Source: Gnetum montanum
Lineage: Eukaryota; Streptophyta; Gnetopsida; Gnetales; Gnetaceae
NCBI GenBank assembly: GCA_015680685.1
Contig: MNCI01005943.1
Span: forward strand, 62,001 to 126,000
Direction of reading: 5' to 3'
DNA: 64,000 bases
In this document: positions 34,525 to 47,444 of the stretch, in pieces
How the letters are laid out: each line of letters opens with the position of its first letter
Numbering within the stretch: the first letter of the stretch is position 1
Made by a program: the position numbers and the translations under genes
The notes under the pieces: generated by a model
What the model saw: only the letters and a program-made list of their open reading frames with translations
Databases searched by the model: none
What the model was told of the DNA's origin: nothing

Positions 34525-35251
34525 ATGAGAAATGCTGATGATATACCTCAACAACTTAAGTTTGTCTATGTCCATCTAAATCCCTATTATTTGAACTTCA
34601 CTTTCATCCTTCATCAAGATGAGCAACTACATTGGAGAGACTTGAAGGATAGCATGTTATTGTATCCTAATCATGCTATTCCCCACTATTCATGGTATCA
34701 CTATTAATGCTGGGGCTTAAACCAAAAGTTCCAAAATACCAAGTGAAGGAACACCTCTTTAGAGACTATCAACCAACAAAAATCCAACTTAGAAAAGATA
34801 AATTCATGGGGGTCCTCCATGAAGCCTCCAAGGATAAGAAGGTCCTAATGACTAAGCCAAATAGATACATGATCATAATAAGAACCATCATGAGCATGAT
34901 GACTATGATGAACCATTACTTGCTACTAGAAGCATGGTAAATATCTTAGATGAAGTACATATTCCTACTAGGCATTAAAGGGATAGCTAGATCAAATGAT
35001 TTGATATGACTAGCCATGATTTCTCTCAATGAAAAAAAATTTTCCATGTGATAGATGAACTCAGGAATAAAACAAGAGAGACTCTTAGGGTCTATCCCCA
35101 AGGGAGATTATTAGAAATGAGAGCCCACAAAATACAAAGGCTTATTGATCAAGTGGCAAAAGAAGAAGAAGGAGAATTAAAAAAGAGAGAAACTACAAAA
35201 GAGTACAACAAAGATCCCTCCATTTACAAAAGGAAGTTACATCCTTTTTTA
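34525..35251 (+). pseudogene. Element D gag, first part
   Basis: The N-terminal segment (NFTFILHQDEQLHWRDLKD, about 34590-34650) matches the gags of B, E and F. Most of the capsid core is missing. The C-terminal part (35048-35251) reads IDELRNKTRETLR and ends KDPSIYKRKLHPF, where element E is inserted. The frame resumes at 48369. Confidence 0.78.
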
Positions 35252-36187
35252 TGAGCAATGAGGTACCCCTATGCCCAACCATATGAATCATAGGTGTTCA
35301 CACATGATCTGGTCAAATTTTGTGGACTTTATCATTTCCAGTGCACTAGCCCTTTAGGAAGTGAATCTAGCCTTAAGGTCAATCATTGTCTTCCCAATTA
35401 CACTTGTGACATTTGTTGGTATGGTTAAGTGTAATTGAGGCATTTTTTTTTATCATTTTTATGTTTTATAGTTGAATTCTTGAAATGTAGATAAAAAGGA
35501 ATTTAATTAACTAATCTAAATTAACTAATTAACTAATCATTTAACTAATGCTAACATAAGTATCCATTCCCACTTTCCGTAGATGTCCTAAACCCACGTA
35601 TCCACTACTAGATGACCAAGCACTAAGCCACTCAATGAACTAAGCAATAATGCTGTTGGGATTAACAAGAGAGTACGTGTTATGCTCAAAGCGGTCATAC
35701 TTACGTGCATAATCTATTTTTCTTAATTGCTTCATTAATGTAATAACTAGAAAATAATTAATAACTAATTGAAAACATTTCATAAATAACTAAAAACATT
35801 AAATGTATAAATGAAATAGATAATCTATCCAAAGTGCTGCGAGGTTTATCAAAAAGCTAATCTTTATTGTCACCCACACTATTGTGCTCAAGTACAACAA
35901 TGCTCAAATAAAGATTTGTACACTTAAAACTCCTGTTGTGGGAACTTGGACAAAAAATTCTAACTCTCAAATAGAAAAAATGCAAGATCTCCACTACAAC
36001 TACAATATCTACTTTTGCCATAAATGCAGCTACACATGCGTATTTATAGCCAACTATAGACACTACATCGATGGGGCCATGTCGATGCATGATATGAAGC
36101 ATCAACTAGGCCTTGTCGATGAGGCTCAGATTGTGAGGCCACATCAATGAGGTTTTATTGATGTAGTTGATAGAATGTAACTCATCA
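35252..36187 (-). repeat. 3' LTR of element E
   Basis: Its plus-strand left edge TGAGCAATGAGG is the reversed LTR end. The right edge ACTCATCA is the reversed TGATGAGT start. U3 carries TCGATG/CATCGA repeats (36066-36130). The minus-strand TATAAATA is at 36041-36048. Confidence 0.88.
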
Positions 36188-36200
36188 TACCCCCATGAAT
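36188..36200 (-). promoter_or_regulatory. 3' polypurine tract, element E
   Basis: The plus strand reads TACCCCCATGAAT, which is ATTCATGGGGGTA on the minus strand, preceded there by the T-rich GATGAGTTTTCATTT box. Confidence 0.85.
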
Positions 36201-36419
36201 AAATGAAAACTCATCCTCAAGTTCTTTTACAAAATTGGAAAGGTATGGGACTTTTCTTCAAATAAAACAAATTGATTGACTTGACAAGCAATAGAGTGTA
36301 CGAATTAACTTATTACAAAAAATGACAGTGTTCAAGACACAAAATTGAACATTATGACTTAAATCTTCAAAATTGGATAGCACATTCCTTAATGCTGTGA
36401 AGTTGATGGAGAAGATCAA

Positions 36420-39262
36420 ACGATCTCAAGTGGTGGTGGTTCTTGAGGATCTGAGGGACCTTCACTGGCTTCATGCACAAGTGGTTGAGGTAGCTGTGGT
36501 TGTCTTGTTACTGTTGCAACTTTAAGCAAACGGCAAAAATCATCCAATAGTGCTTCATTTTCTCCTCCTTACTGTAGGGATCATGCACCATCCATGCAGC
36601 TTCCCCAATGTGGATTGGAATGGGCACATCCCAAGGACACAAGATTACTAGAAAAAACTCCTTTGCATTAATGAACTAGGGATTGAACTATTTGCATTCC
36701 ATGTTGAATGCCCAGACTATGTTCTTTAGCTCTTGGTAATCATTCATCCATTTGGCTAGCTTCTTAGTGATAGATCATTGATCTTTGAATCACCCTCTAA
36801 GAACTTCAAGTTTAGCATTAGTAACCTCAAGCTTCTACTTGGTGTCCTTGTGGTGCTTGAACTTAGCCTCATATAGCAGATATGAGCTAGCCACTTGTTT
36901 CTTGAATTCTGACCATGGTCATCTAGTTATCAACATTGCTAGGTTTTCATAATGAAGATTGGCCAACTCCATGTACTCTGTCATCTCCTTGATTTGCAAC
37001 TCCTTTAATTAGATCTCTACATTGTTGTAGGTGTCGATCCCATCAATGATGGGTTGCCACATCTCTCTTCCTTGTTGGACTTGCTAGAGGGCTTCATTTA
37101 GTTTCACCTTCACTATCTAAATTTTTTTTCATTCACTTCCTTCTATAGGCCAACCTAGTCTCTATAGTGATTGTTCACTTTCTCAAACTTGAGTGCTTCG
37201 TTCTTCAAGGTGGTGATCTTAATGGTAGACTTTTGATTCAAGGTGCATATGTTCTCCATTGATAGATTATGGATTTCTATGACCAATTTCCTCAATTTAG
37301 TGCTTACCCTAATAAGCTGCTCTTATTGTTGATGAATGAATTCCTGCATTTGATCTTTTTGAGATCAACATTTCATAGGTAATGATTCTATGCAGTCAAT
37401 GTTTCATTCTCTTAGCACATCTAATTTAAGTCATTCTAGATTGAGTACATTTTAGCTTTTTCTATGGACTATTTAAAGATGGCCATCATTGCCTCCTCCT
37501 CAACCTTCTAAAATCATTCTTAAAGCTATTTGATAGCTTCATACCTTATCATTGTTGGGTTGAGGATTGCTTAATTTTCTAGGCAAAAAGTTCGACAACC
37601 TCTATAGCTAAGCATTCATTTTGCTCCTAGGTCATTTTTAATTGCCCCGCATAAATAATGCATCTACCCCTTACATTCAGCAGCTCTAACTAGGTTGTAG
37701 TGATGTTTTTGAAAAGATAAAAAATGTTCAGAGTCAATTGCCCATTTCCTACTAGTGATTCTAACAATTTTTCATGCTGAGCTACATCTAATTTTTCACT
37801 GACCATGCCTATGAATGTCTGCACATCTTGAAGTGTAGATCCATCTAGTACAAACACTATAGGTGCATTCAATGCTTCTGTGACATTTCAGCCACTACTT
37901 CTAGTATTATCTCCTATCCTTGGTGCTGCATCGCCAAGACAGTTGACTCTTCACCTTCCTCCAACCTCATCAAGAAAGTGGTAGCATTCCTAGAGATTTC
38001 TAGGAATAGATGGTGCATTGCTAGTGACATCATCACCTCTTGAGCATTAGGATCCAACCTCAAAGGCAATTGCATTTGTTGGATGGAGAAAATGGGACCA
38101 CCTCTCTCTATCTTGCTAACTGTTTAAGCCACCTCATTAAGGTGACTCATCATTGGCCAATACATAGATAAATCTACCCCACTCATTCCTATTTGTTTCT
38201 CTTATTCACTTAGGAGCTATTCTTGGATTTTTTGTAGATGCTCAATGGTTGCATGAGCCTTCGGTGTTGTTTCCTGAGTGGGTGACGGTGGTGGTGGCAG
38301 TTCCTCTAATTGAGTCATCATTGGTTTCTTCTCTTTCATGATCTCAGACGATGAAGCCAAAGCAGTATGCCTAAGTGTGTCATTAGAGTAGCGAATAATT
38401 CTTACCCTCTTGTAAATCTTCTTGATGGGGCATGGAAAGGACAAGGTCTTCCTTCCATGTTCATTTTCTTTGAAACACTTCTTAATTTCCAAGTATAGCA
38501 ATTGTGGAAGGTTAATAAGGAACTTCCTACTTAAAGCGATGCATGCTTGGGCAAAGAAAGTAGTTACCTTGCTTTGACTCACCGTTGGATTGAGGTGATA
38601 GGCTGCAATCTTGAAATAAATCTACTCTACTGATGTGAGTGCACCAAACTCCTTACAGTCCACCTCGTAGCAACACTGGGTCCACTCCTTCTTGGCCTCA
38701 GGGTCACCTTGCGTGGATAATTTTTCCAACTATGTTTCAATGTCAAGTAATCCAAGTGCCTATGTAATAGCTTCTACTAAATAGGACACTTGAATGTCCT
38801 TGATCTTAACTATGGATCCTGGATTCTAGTTATTCCAGAAAAGGTATGTCTCTCCCATGTACCACTTCCCACTAGATGTAATAATTGGCCACATGGGAGA
38901 GGTTCACAGTTGAGTCTTGATATCCTTCGGAGCTTTCTCTAAAAATGGCCCAAAGTTTATCTCTTAAAGAATGGATTATTGAATCTCTCAGGACTTAATG
39001 ATATTAAGGTAGGCTTAGGTCAAAGTGACCTCAATCGTTAGCATGGGACTAATCACTTCTCCTGTTTGTGATTATTTGGTTGGCACTTCTTCCTTTGGAA
39101 TTTGTTAGATAGATTCCACTTCGAGTTCCTCATGAAGAGGTCCCATTGCATGGGTTGCCTTTGGTAGTTATTGGCCTTGTTCTTGTTGGCCCCTTCTAGC
39201 TCTAGGCCACTTCTGCTATCGTTGCAAGTGTTCTTCTTGTAAACATTTTTGATTTGATGCAT
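36420..39262 (-). pseudogene. Element E downstream ORF: folded domain plus coiled coil
   Basis: Minus strand. The start is taken at 39262 (ATG) after TGTGATTATAG, the same context as in C. The N-terminal domain lies at about 38950-38390. The open part at 38582-38217 reads a FLINLPQLLYLEIKKCF-type stretch matching C (NLPHLYFMEIL) and D (NLPQFIFLEIENCFF). A Pro-rich hinge (PPPPSPTQ) follows, then long Leu/Lys/Glu-rich coiled coil to about 36700. The frame breaks many times. No transmembrane segment is seen. This is the best evidence that the ORF belongs to a pol-bearing element of this group. Confidence 0.7.
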
Positions 39263-39727
39263 CTATAATCACAATAAGATCATGGATTAGCAATCATTAT
39301 GTAACCTTAAAAAAATTGGGATACCTTATCTCTTAAGGATTGTTACACTTGGCTAAGTTGTAATTATGGCTAATTTAATTGATTTGATTTTCATTTATTT
39401 ATGTATTTTCATTAATAAATCATCCTGAAGGTTGTTGGAAGTGTTAATTTGTGAAAAAGTTGATGTTTATTTGTGGTTAAGGTTATTAACCCTTTGAGGG
39501 AGTTAGGAAAATTTGTAAAAAAAATTCATTAATTTTTCATTGAAAACCTTAAGGATTGTGACTCCCATGATAAAGATCTTTCCTTTGGTAAGCACAGGAT
39601 CAAAAAATTAAGTGATTTGAACAAACGTTTAGGAAGTTATAAGCTCTGGAAGGTATTGGGCTCTAAAAAAATCTCAAAAACTCATCTTGTGTTATGAGAA
39701 AATGGCAAAAAATTACAAGTTCAATGA

Positions 39728-39815
39728 TATATATAGGGTTTTTCACTGTGTCGATGAGGCCTGGTCAACTAGGCCTTGTCAAATAGGGTGGATGCGTCGA
39801 TGGGGCCTTAACGAC
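39728..39815 (-). promoter_or_regulatory. Internal U3-like array with TATA box in element E
   Basis: TCAACTAGGCCTTGTC at 39765-39780 is an exact 16-base match to U3 of the E LTR (36102-36117), and TCGATGAGGC and TCGATGGGGC copies flank it. On the minus strand the array is followed after about 13 bases by TATATATA (39728-39735), much as the LTR array is followed by its TATA box. It lies about 470 bases before the downstream ORF start. Confidence 0.55.
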
Positions 39816-41384
39816 ACAACTATTGACCACCAAAATCAAACTTGAAAGATATGAAGAGTTTTTAAGTGAAATTGGTGTCAAATGAAAGCTTAAAAGACCA
39901 AGAATAGTATGAAAATATGAGAAGAGGGTGTTGAAGCTCATAATTTTGAATGAAGGAGAAAATTTCATTTAGTGGATGAATGAAATGAAAGAATAAGGAG
40001 CACTGAGTAATTTAACCAATGGAAAATGCAAAATATAGAATTGTAGTGATGTCAAAGGTAAGGAATCTTCACTAACCAAGCCAAGAGATGTGCAAGTGGG
40101 TTCTCCCCATAGTAGTCTCATGCCCTTTTTTCCCTTACATAACCTCAACTAAGGAGTCTTTGGGCCCCATAGTCAATTTAATGATCATGATAAGTTAAGG
40201 AAGAGCCTAAAAGAATCTACTCAAGAATCCCAACACATCAAACTAAGACATAGAGCATAACATATAACCTAGTAGTGAGGTGAGTTATGGTAGCATGGAT
40301 AGATGATAGAGAAGGTGGAATAGAGTTCTAGATTGAGGTCATAAGAAGTCCCTTGTGGAATCTATGTTTAAAATGACCCAAGAAGTTCCATCCTTAGTCC
40401 AAACCAAAACCATCCACTTCCAGTGACTTGGCATTACCACGCCAAGACTAATCCACTCACTCAAGACACAAGAGTGCTTCCATAGGACAACCACCATTTC
40501 ATAAAGAGAAGTCAAATGTGAGAAAGAGGGCCTTAGTTAGAGGGGACCTTCAAGCACAGGTGCATGTTGTTCAAGTTCCATAACTAGTACTTATAGCTCG
40601 TTTTATTTGTCCAAGGGGTATGCTTTGAATTCCCATTATTATTTTTATTTTATTTTATTTTTTTTGAAATAGGAACCACACCATGCAAGGACTTATTCAT
40701 GCTAAATAAGCTATGCTTTGAATTCCCATTATTTTATTTTCTTTAAATGGAAACCACACCATGCAACGATGTTATTTTGACTTCCTTCGGTGGGTGGTTT
40801 GGAATGGTAAGAAGTCCATCAAAAACACTCAATCACTCAAGTAAGTAGAAGAGTATAGAGAGTATTTAGCACCCTTAAAGTCACACCCTTTCCAAACCTT
40901 TGGATCCTTCCTAATTCTGAAACTACCAAGGTCATCATTTGATTGAAAGTTTCTTTAATGAAAGGGACCTCAAATTCCCAGAACAAGGAAAACCATAGAA
41001 TTCATTGGATGGGTAGATGATGTGGAATCAATATTTGTTCCATAAAAAATAAACCATGTTAAAGTCATCAAACATCAAAATTCAAAAATAGAAACTAGAC
41101 ATCAACAATCACAACATTAAGCACAAACCATCATTAGTAAACAACAACAGTGACATTGTGTCCTATGACAATAAAGCACTCTTTATGAGCAAAAATAAGA
41201 AAATATCATACTTAAATAAAAATAAAGTAAAATAAAGTAAAATATATAATAAAGTGTAAAATAATTAAGAAAGTTCAAAGGTACTAGAGATGATGTAAAA
41301 TTAGAAAAATTTAAAAATCCAAAAATTTGTAAAAAAAAATCAAAAATGTGGAAAACAAAAAGTAGAAAAACTAGCATGGATGGC
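39816..41384 (-). other. Element E non-coding region between pol and the downstream ORF
   Basis: It includes the block AAAGGGTGTGACTTTAAGGG on the minus strand (about 40874-40893), as in A, C, D and F, and an A-rich/T-rich stretch near 41200-41370. No conserved frame is seen. Confidence 0.5.
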
Positions 41385-41400
41385 CATCTCCCCCATAATT
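41385..41400 (-). promoter_or_regulatory. Internal polypurine-tract-like site, element E
   Basis: The minus strand reads AATTATGGGGGAGATGG right after the integrase end, as in A, B and F. Confidence 0.5.
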
Positions 41401-41449
41401 GAGTTGGAAGGAGAAGATCCAAAAAATAGAACATGGTTGTCCACTCATT

Positions 41450-42760
41450 GAGGTGGTATTTACATTGGCCTATCTTGGTTTAAGGAAAGGCTTGACTTGT
41501 TGAATGTTGACTAGCTGTTTTTCATTTGGGTTGTCAAGTTTGTAGATTATCATGACCCTAGAGGAAAAGGTTTGATCAACTATATAAGATCCCTCCCACA
41601 ATGTTTGGAATTTTTCCTTTTAGGGTACATGTGTAGGGTTCTAGTAGAGGACCTTATCTCTTGGTTGAAGTTTTACTTTCTTGATTCTAAGGTCATCATG
41701 TTACTTACTAAATGCCTTATTCACCTCATTCAAGGATAGGGTCACTAATCAATTTTCATCTAGCATGTTTAGGATGATTAATCTTTCTCTCTATGTTATA
41801 CTTAGGTCAAGGTTTAGATCACAGGCCATTGAGAGTGTACAGAGCCCAGATTGAATTAGGAGCATTGGAAGTTTCCTATACACTAACTCGTAGGGAGAAT
41901 AGCCAATAGGAAGTTTCCAAGTTGAACGATAAGCCTAGAGAGCATCATTAAGTTTTTTATTCCAATCCTTTCTATATTTCCTAATAGTTCATGTTAGTAT
42001 TTTTGTATTCTCTCATTTGGTTACCTCTGCTTGACCATTGGCTTGGGGGTTGTAAGGTGTTGTTAATTTATGTTCTACCCCTAAGAGTTGCATTAATTTT
42101 CTAAATGTGGCACTAATGAACTAAGTTCCATTATTAAAAATTAGTGAATGTGGCACCCCAAACCCATTCACAATATTTTTTTGTATAAATTTGGTAGTAG
42201 TGGATGACGTACAATCAATAAGAGCTATTGGTTCTACCCATTTTGTGTAGTAATCAACTACCACTATAACATATGCCTTTCCATTGGACATGGATGTGAT
42301 GAGACCAATAAAATCAACACCTCATATGTCAAAAGGTTCCAATGGTTGAATCCACTATTGAGGACCTTCCATGTGAGTGGTCATCCCCTCGTCCTATTGA
42401 CAATGTTCACAAGACTTAACGAACTAGTGGGCATCCCTAAAGATTGTAGGCTAATAGTATCCTGCCATTAGTATTTTTATGATCATGCATCTCCGTACAT
42501 AGTGGCCTCTGCAAGGTCCTTCATGAGCATTCTAGAGAACACATAGTTGATCTTCATCAAGGACACACCAATAGATCAGGCCATCAGCACATACCTTGTA
42601 AAGGTGTCCATTAATTTCCATGAGGTATTTGACCTAATGGAGAAATTGTTGCTTCTTTATAAAATCCAAGTCTTGTGGCATCTCTTGAGTAAGAAGATAT
42701 GTGAGGATGCTATTATACCATATTATTTTTGTAGGCATTTGTTCACTTATTTCTCTTGTA
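41450..42760 (-). pseudogene. Element E integrase
   Basis: Minus strand. The zinc-binding N-terminus lies at about 42540-42390. The core has the first Asp in GVDFIG (about 42315). The second catalytic position reads Asn (FNNGT, about 42138) where Asp is expected. The Glu in NGQAEV is kept at 42025-42027. The C-terminal domain continues to about 41450 with several stops. With the second catalytic Asp lost, the enzyme would be inactive even if translated. Confidence 0.85.
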
Positions 42761-42839
42761 AAGGGGAGTTCTTCTAGAAACTAATCAAAGTGCAGGCTCT
42801 CTTCCTCTTTATTATCCCATCTTAAGTAAGAGAGGTGAT

Positions 42840-43200
42840 CAACAACTACATTCTTAATTCATTTTTGATCTACCATAGTGAGATCAAGTCCCTGCAAGAT
42901 CACGAGCCATCGTATGACACAAGGGCTCATTGTCAGCATATTCATGAGGAAGTGAATTGCACTATGGTCTGTATCCATAAATACTTTGTAACCAAGCACA
43001 TGGTGCCTAAACTTTTCTAGTGCATACACCACTACCATTAGTTCTTTTTCCATGGTGGTGTACATTAACTGTGCTCCCACAATGCTTGGACTCGTGTAGT
43101 GGATGTTTCTTATCATCCATCTATGTGATCACTACTCCCAAAGCATAATTAGATGCATCCATCATAATATGGAAGGGTTTGGACTAGTCTAGTATTTGTA
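42840..43200 (-). pseudogene. Element E RNase H
   Basis: Minus strand. A MMDASNYALG-like start lies at about 43170-43140. The open part at 43116-42859 holds EKELMVVVYALEKFRHHVLG and the TDHSAIHFLMN block. Then it reaches stops. It matches the RNase H of B closely in layout. Confidence 0.87.
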
Positions 43201-43379
43201 GGATTGGTGTCTCTATGAGTTTCTTCTTTAATTGTTGGAACACATGTTCACATTCCTTGGTCCATATGAAAGGTGCATCTTTCTTTGTAAGCTCCACCAA
43301 CTACTTTGCAATCTTAGAGAAAGTCTCTATGAATCGTTAGTAGTAGCCAGTTTGTCAAAGGAATGATTGAACATCTTTT

Positions 43380-44110
43380 ATGGTCTCTAGTTGGTGTGTT
43401 ATTCCATAGATGACCCTTATCTTTTCTAGGTCTACCTCAATCCCTTTTTGCAAAATTTGGTGCCCTAGCACAATGCCTTCTTAGACCATGAGATGGCTCT
43501 TCTACTAGTTGAGCTGTAGGTTTGTCTCAACACATCTCTTTAATACTTATTCTAGGTGGGACAAGGCTTGCTCAAATGTAGCTCCATAGGTGGAAAATTC
43601 ATCCATGAATACTTCAACACCACTATCAATCTATTGTTGAAAGATACTAAGGACCAAGTGTTAAACAGTTACAGGGGCACTGCATAGACTAAATGGCATC
43701 TTACAATATGCAAAAGTTTCCTAGGGACTCATGAATGTTGTCTTGGCTTGGTCTTCTGGTACAATTTGGATTTGGTTATAACCACTATAACCATCCAAGA
43801 AACCATAATAACAATGCCTAGATATGGTGTCTAAAACTTGATCTACAAATGGCAAAGGAGAATGATCTTTAAATGTTGCCATATTCAACAATTTAAAGCC
43901 AATGCAAACCTACCATTTTCCACTCTTCTTTGGTACAATTACAAGTGAGCTAACCCACTCACTATCTATAATTAGATAGATGAACCCTTCCTTGAGAAGT
44001 TTTTCGATTTCCTCCTTGATGATTTGCTTCAATTTGGGATTTATCCACCTCTACGACTACCTTCTAGGCATCATGGATGGATCAATGTAAATGCAATGCT
44101 GACATATCCT
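43380..44110 (-). pseudogene. Element E reverse transcriptase (FMDE active site)
   Basis: Minus strand. The N-terminal basic and VSSLVIVPKKSGKW-type blocks lie at about 44060-43915. The FLDGYSGYNQIQI block is near 43800-43770, and the MPFSLCS block near 43700. The active-site box reads FMDE (43598-43609) instead of FMDD. Element D has the same FMDE. Stops interrupt the frame in several places. Confidence 0.87.
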
Positions 44111-44619
44111 TGGATCAATTCTTATTAGCTTTGGATATGACCAAGAAAAGGCTATTGACCATTTGTTCACCACCTTCAACAAATTTTATTTTTGGTTAGG
44201 AGTAGGTTTGGCATTAATTATGACAAGTTTACTATTCTTTAAAAATGCATATTCCATACTAGCTAGTAATTTTTTTAGTTCTAATGGCTCCTACTTGAAG
44301 TGATCAAGGATTTCCAACTCTCCCCAATAGTTATCATCATCTTCACCAGAGAGTTGGGAATGAACTTATTCAATTTTGTCCATGCCTTCAACATATGCAC
44401 ATGTTACGCTCTCAATTGGTTCCATGAATATTGTGCTACTATCTCAATCAATTATTAGCCATTGGGTACCCTCCAGTTTGTGGTTGCTATGTACAAACAC
44501 CTTTAAATATTGATCTCTTGCACACATTGATTATATGATTTGATGTATGTACTCTTGATTGACCAAATCTTTAACACATAATTGCATCCATTGTCATGTA
44601 CATGATGCATGGAATACAC

Positions 44620-45160
44620 TTCTTCTGAATTTTTCCTAGCTAATTTTCCTTAGATATTTCTAAAGATAGGTCCCTTATTCTTATTCTTGCATCAACCGTG
44701 CTTAACCAAGCCCTTTCCATAATGATGGAAAAGTCACTTTTGTAGTTGTCCACCTTGATTACCAGAAAATAAGTAGGATAAGACAACCCACAAACTATGG
44801 CCACAATGTCCTCTACTAATCCTAGAGGAATAGTAATCAACTAATTTGCTAATTCTAAATGGATGTTTCTCTTCTTAAGAAGTGATAGGTTCCAAACCTT
44901 GTACATGTCATGGGAGATGAGGCTAACTCCAAAACCAAAGTTAAGAAAAAATTTGCATGGCTCTTGTATAGTGATCTATAGATAAATGAGTGGACTTCCT
45001 GGATCAAGTCTTTTCATAGGAAAATTATCAACCTTGATCTAGTTAGAAACAGCATGAGTTAGCATTATAGTGCAGATCCTAGGCAACACTTGGTTGGAAG
45101 GGCATTTGAAGGTATTTGATGTAGAGGATGAGGGTGTTGGAGATGTAGGGCAATTAGCCA
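44620..45160 (-). pseudogene. Element E protease region
   Basis: Minus strand. The retropepsin-like segment reads an NFGFGVSLIS where DSG.xVNLIS is expected (about 44935), so the catalytic Asp is lost. The open part at 44840-44640 has the usual ITIPLGLVEDIV and IIMERAWLSTVDA blocks. The protein is non-functional. Confidence 0.82.
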
Positions 45161-45539
45161 AAGTAGGTTGTGAGGGCTAGAGAGGATTTCTAGGCCAAAA
45201 AAAAGTTCTTTTCTTTGATCGATTATTTAGACCACTTAGTTGAAAAACTAGTTGTGAGTGTATGGCCCTCGTAGCATTCTATTGTTGTGGTTGTGTAGGA
45301 ATCTCACCCTACATGGATTGAGTAGCATGTAATTAGGTTAAAGGTGGAGGTGTTCATAAGATTGTGGAGGAGTTCCACTTAGTTAGTAAGCTTGCTGGTG
45401 CTAGTGGAACTATCTTGGACTACCTTGAGGGTAAGGCAATTGTCTTGGAGCTTGCCTACATGCTAGGCAAGGATTCAATGCATATACTCTAGACTCTTGT
45501 AAGTGTGACACTATAGGATAACATCCCTTTGCATGTTCA

Positions 45540-47301
45540 TATTGGCAAATGTCACATTCTGTTTCATCATAAGAGTAAGACTCGACAACTTCCTCTACTA
45601 TAGCAACTTTATCCTTACCTCTTTGTTCGACATGTTAAGCTTCTTTTTGCTTCGTGCAAGTATGATCACTATTTTACTCTTTGGATTCCTTAGCAATCTT
45701 TAAAGAGGTTTAAAATTTTTTATCCAAAGAGTTCCATAACTTATCAACCTTGGCCAAAATATCAAAAATAGATTTTTGGATGGATAAGGTTTTTCTCTTC
45801 ACCACTTCATCAAGTGGTGACTCCTCCTTGTCACAAAATCAAACCTCTCATTTTCTGATGGAAGGGTCCCTATTATACTCTTTAGAACTTTCCCTTTTTC
45901 ATATCTCACTTTCTTCTTTTGCTACCTACTTGATTAGCCTTTGGATGTGATGAGCTCTCAATTCATATAATCATCCTTAGGCATACACCCCAAGGGTTCT
46001 TCTTGTTTTTCCTCTAAGCCCATCTATGATGTGGAAAATTTGTTCCCTTTGAGAATAACCATGGCTAGGGCATCGATGTAGGAGTGAATAGTATCAATCC
46101 ATGATGGCATCCAAGGGTTCATGTGCTCCCTATTTCTAGCCTTGGATTTTCCTTCTTAGATTAGACACTCTGGAGCATGTTTGATATTTATCATTGAACA
46201 ACACCAACATGGTACTCCATCTAAGAATAGATTTTGGTTCCAAAGACTAGTACCAACTTTTAGCTTCCTTGATGAGTGTCCTTGGGAAAATCTTGAGTTT
46301 CTACCACTCATTTTCTATTTTCTATAAGGCATAGGCATCTTGAAAGCTTGTAGATATGTTTGTAGATCAAAGTTGTATTCCCCTTTAAATCTCGAGATAT
46401 TGTTCACATCTAGGCACTTGATTTAACTATCTTTAATATGCTTGGTTAGGATTTTTACTATCTTCACAATGTTGAACATACTTCAAGTCACCAATAGTGA
46501 TTCATCATGATCGTTGCATCGATGACATCAATGATGGTTTTAGCCACCCCTTCAATTTTAGTGGCATTCACATTCATTGTTATCTAAATGATCACCTTCA
46601 TCATCATTTTTCTAATGGTTACTTCCATGAGAATTGTTAGATGAAGAGGAATGTTCAAAATCATATGTAGAAGATGAAGAGGAAGGTGGACAACCACCAC
46701 CACTACGATGTCTGCCACCACTCTTATGCTTGTTACAATCATCATACTTCAATCCCTTGTTGTGATGTTTACCCAAGTCCCTCCCTTGGCTGTTACTTTT
46801 TCTTGAATCCAATTTATGAATAGTGGATTGCAGGGTCAGGTTCACACTCTCACCATTAGTAGGAGTGGGTGGAGAATCTTCATGTTGAGAACCTTCAGTA
46901 GGAGGATCCTCAATGGAAACCTAATTTAGTAGGAATAATGGATTGGTGTAATGTTTCCCCTTTGTAGCTTCATGGAGTTTCTCCTAATGTTGGTCTTGTT
47001 TATGTTGTGTTTTAGTGGAACAATAGTTTCAAGTGTCGTATCCATTCACAATGTATTCTTTGTAAAGATCTGCTATGCCTAACTTCTTAAGGGTTTTGAA
47101 TAGCATCTTGGGCAATTAATCAGGAGGCAAGATGATGTTGCCCTCCATATCACACCATTGAAGTTGTTCATCTTGATGTAGGATGAAGATGAAGTTTGGC
47201 ATAAACTCATCTGGATGAGTGTATACCACCTTGCATTCTTGTGGGACCAATGGTTTGGTATCTTCTGTCTTACAAGAAGAAGAAGACATTTTGCAAAACA
47301 A
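45540..47301 (-). pseudogene. Element E gag
   Basis: Minus strand. The start is at 47289 or 47301. The N-terminus has the THPDEFMPNFIFILHQDEQL block shared with B and F. A Ser/Gly/His-rich tract lies at 46845-46612. The capsid core follows in broken frames from about 46420 (NNISRFKGEYNFDLQ) to 45950. A Cys/His motif (CDICQYEHAKGCY-like) lies near 45550-45510. Many frame breaks. Confidence 0.8.
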
Positions 47302-47425
47302 GATAAATTTATCAGTGTGCTTTTATAATTTTATATATAGTGGGAATGATATTCACCTTGAGGTTCATACAATGATATTAATGGTATTCACTTAGACCTA
47401 AATAGTGCACGTTCTATAAACAAAG

Positions 47426-47443
47426 TCCCCAACAATGATGGCA
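47426..47443 (-). promoter_or_regulatory. Primer binding site, element E
   Basis: The minus strand reads TGCCATCATTGTTGGGGA, aligned with the tRNA-Asp-type PBS, with mostly transition changes. One base separates it from the LTR. Confidence 0.75.
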
Positions 47444-47444
47444 A

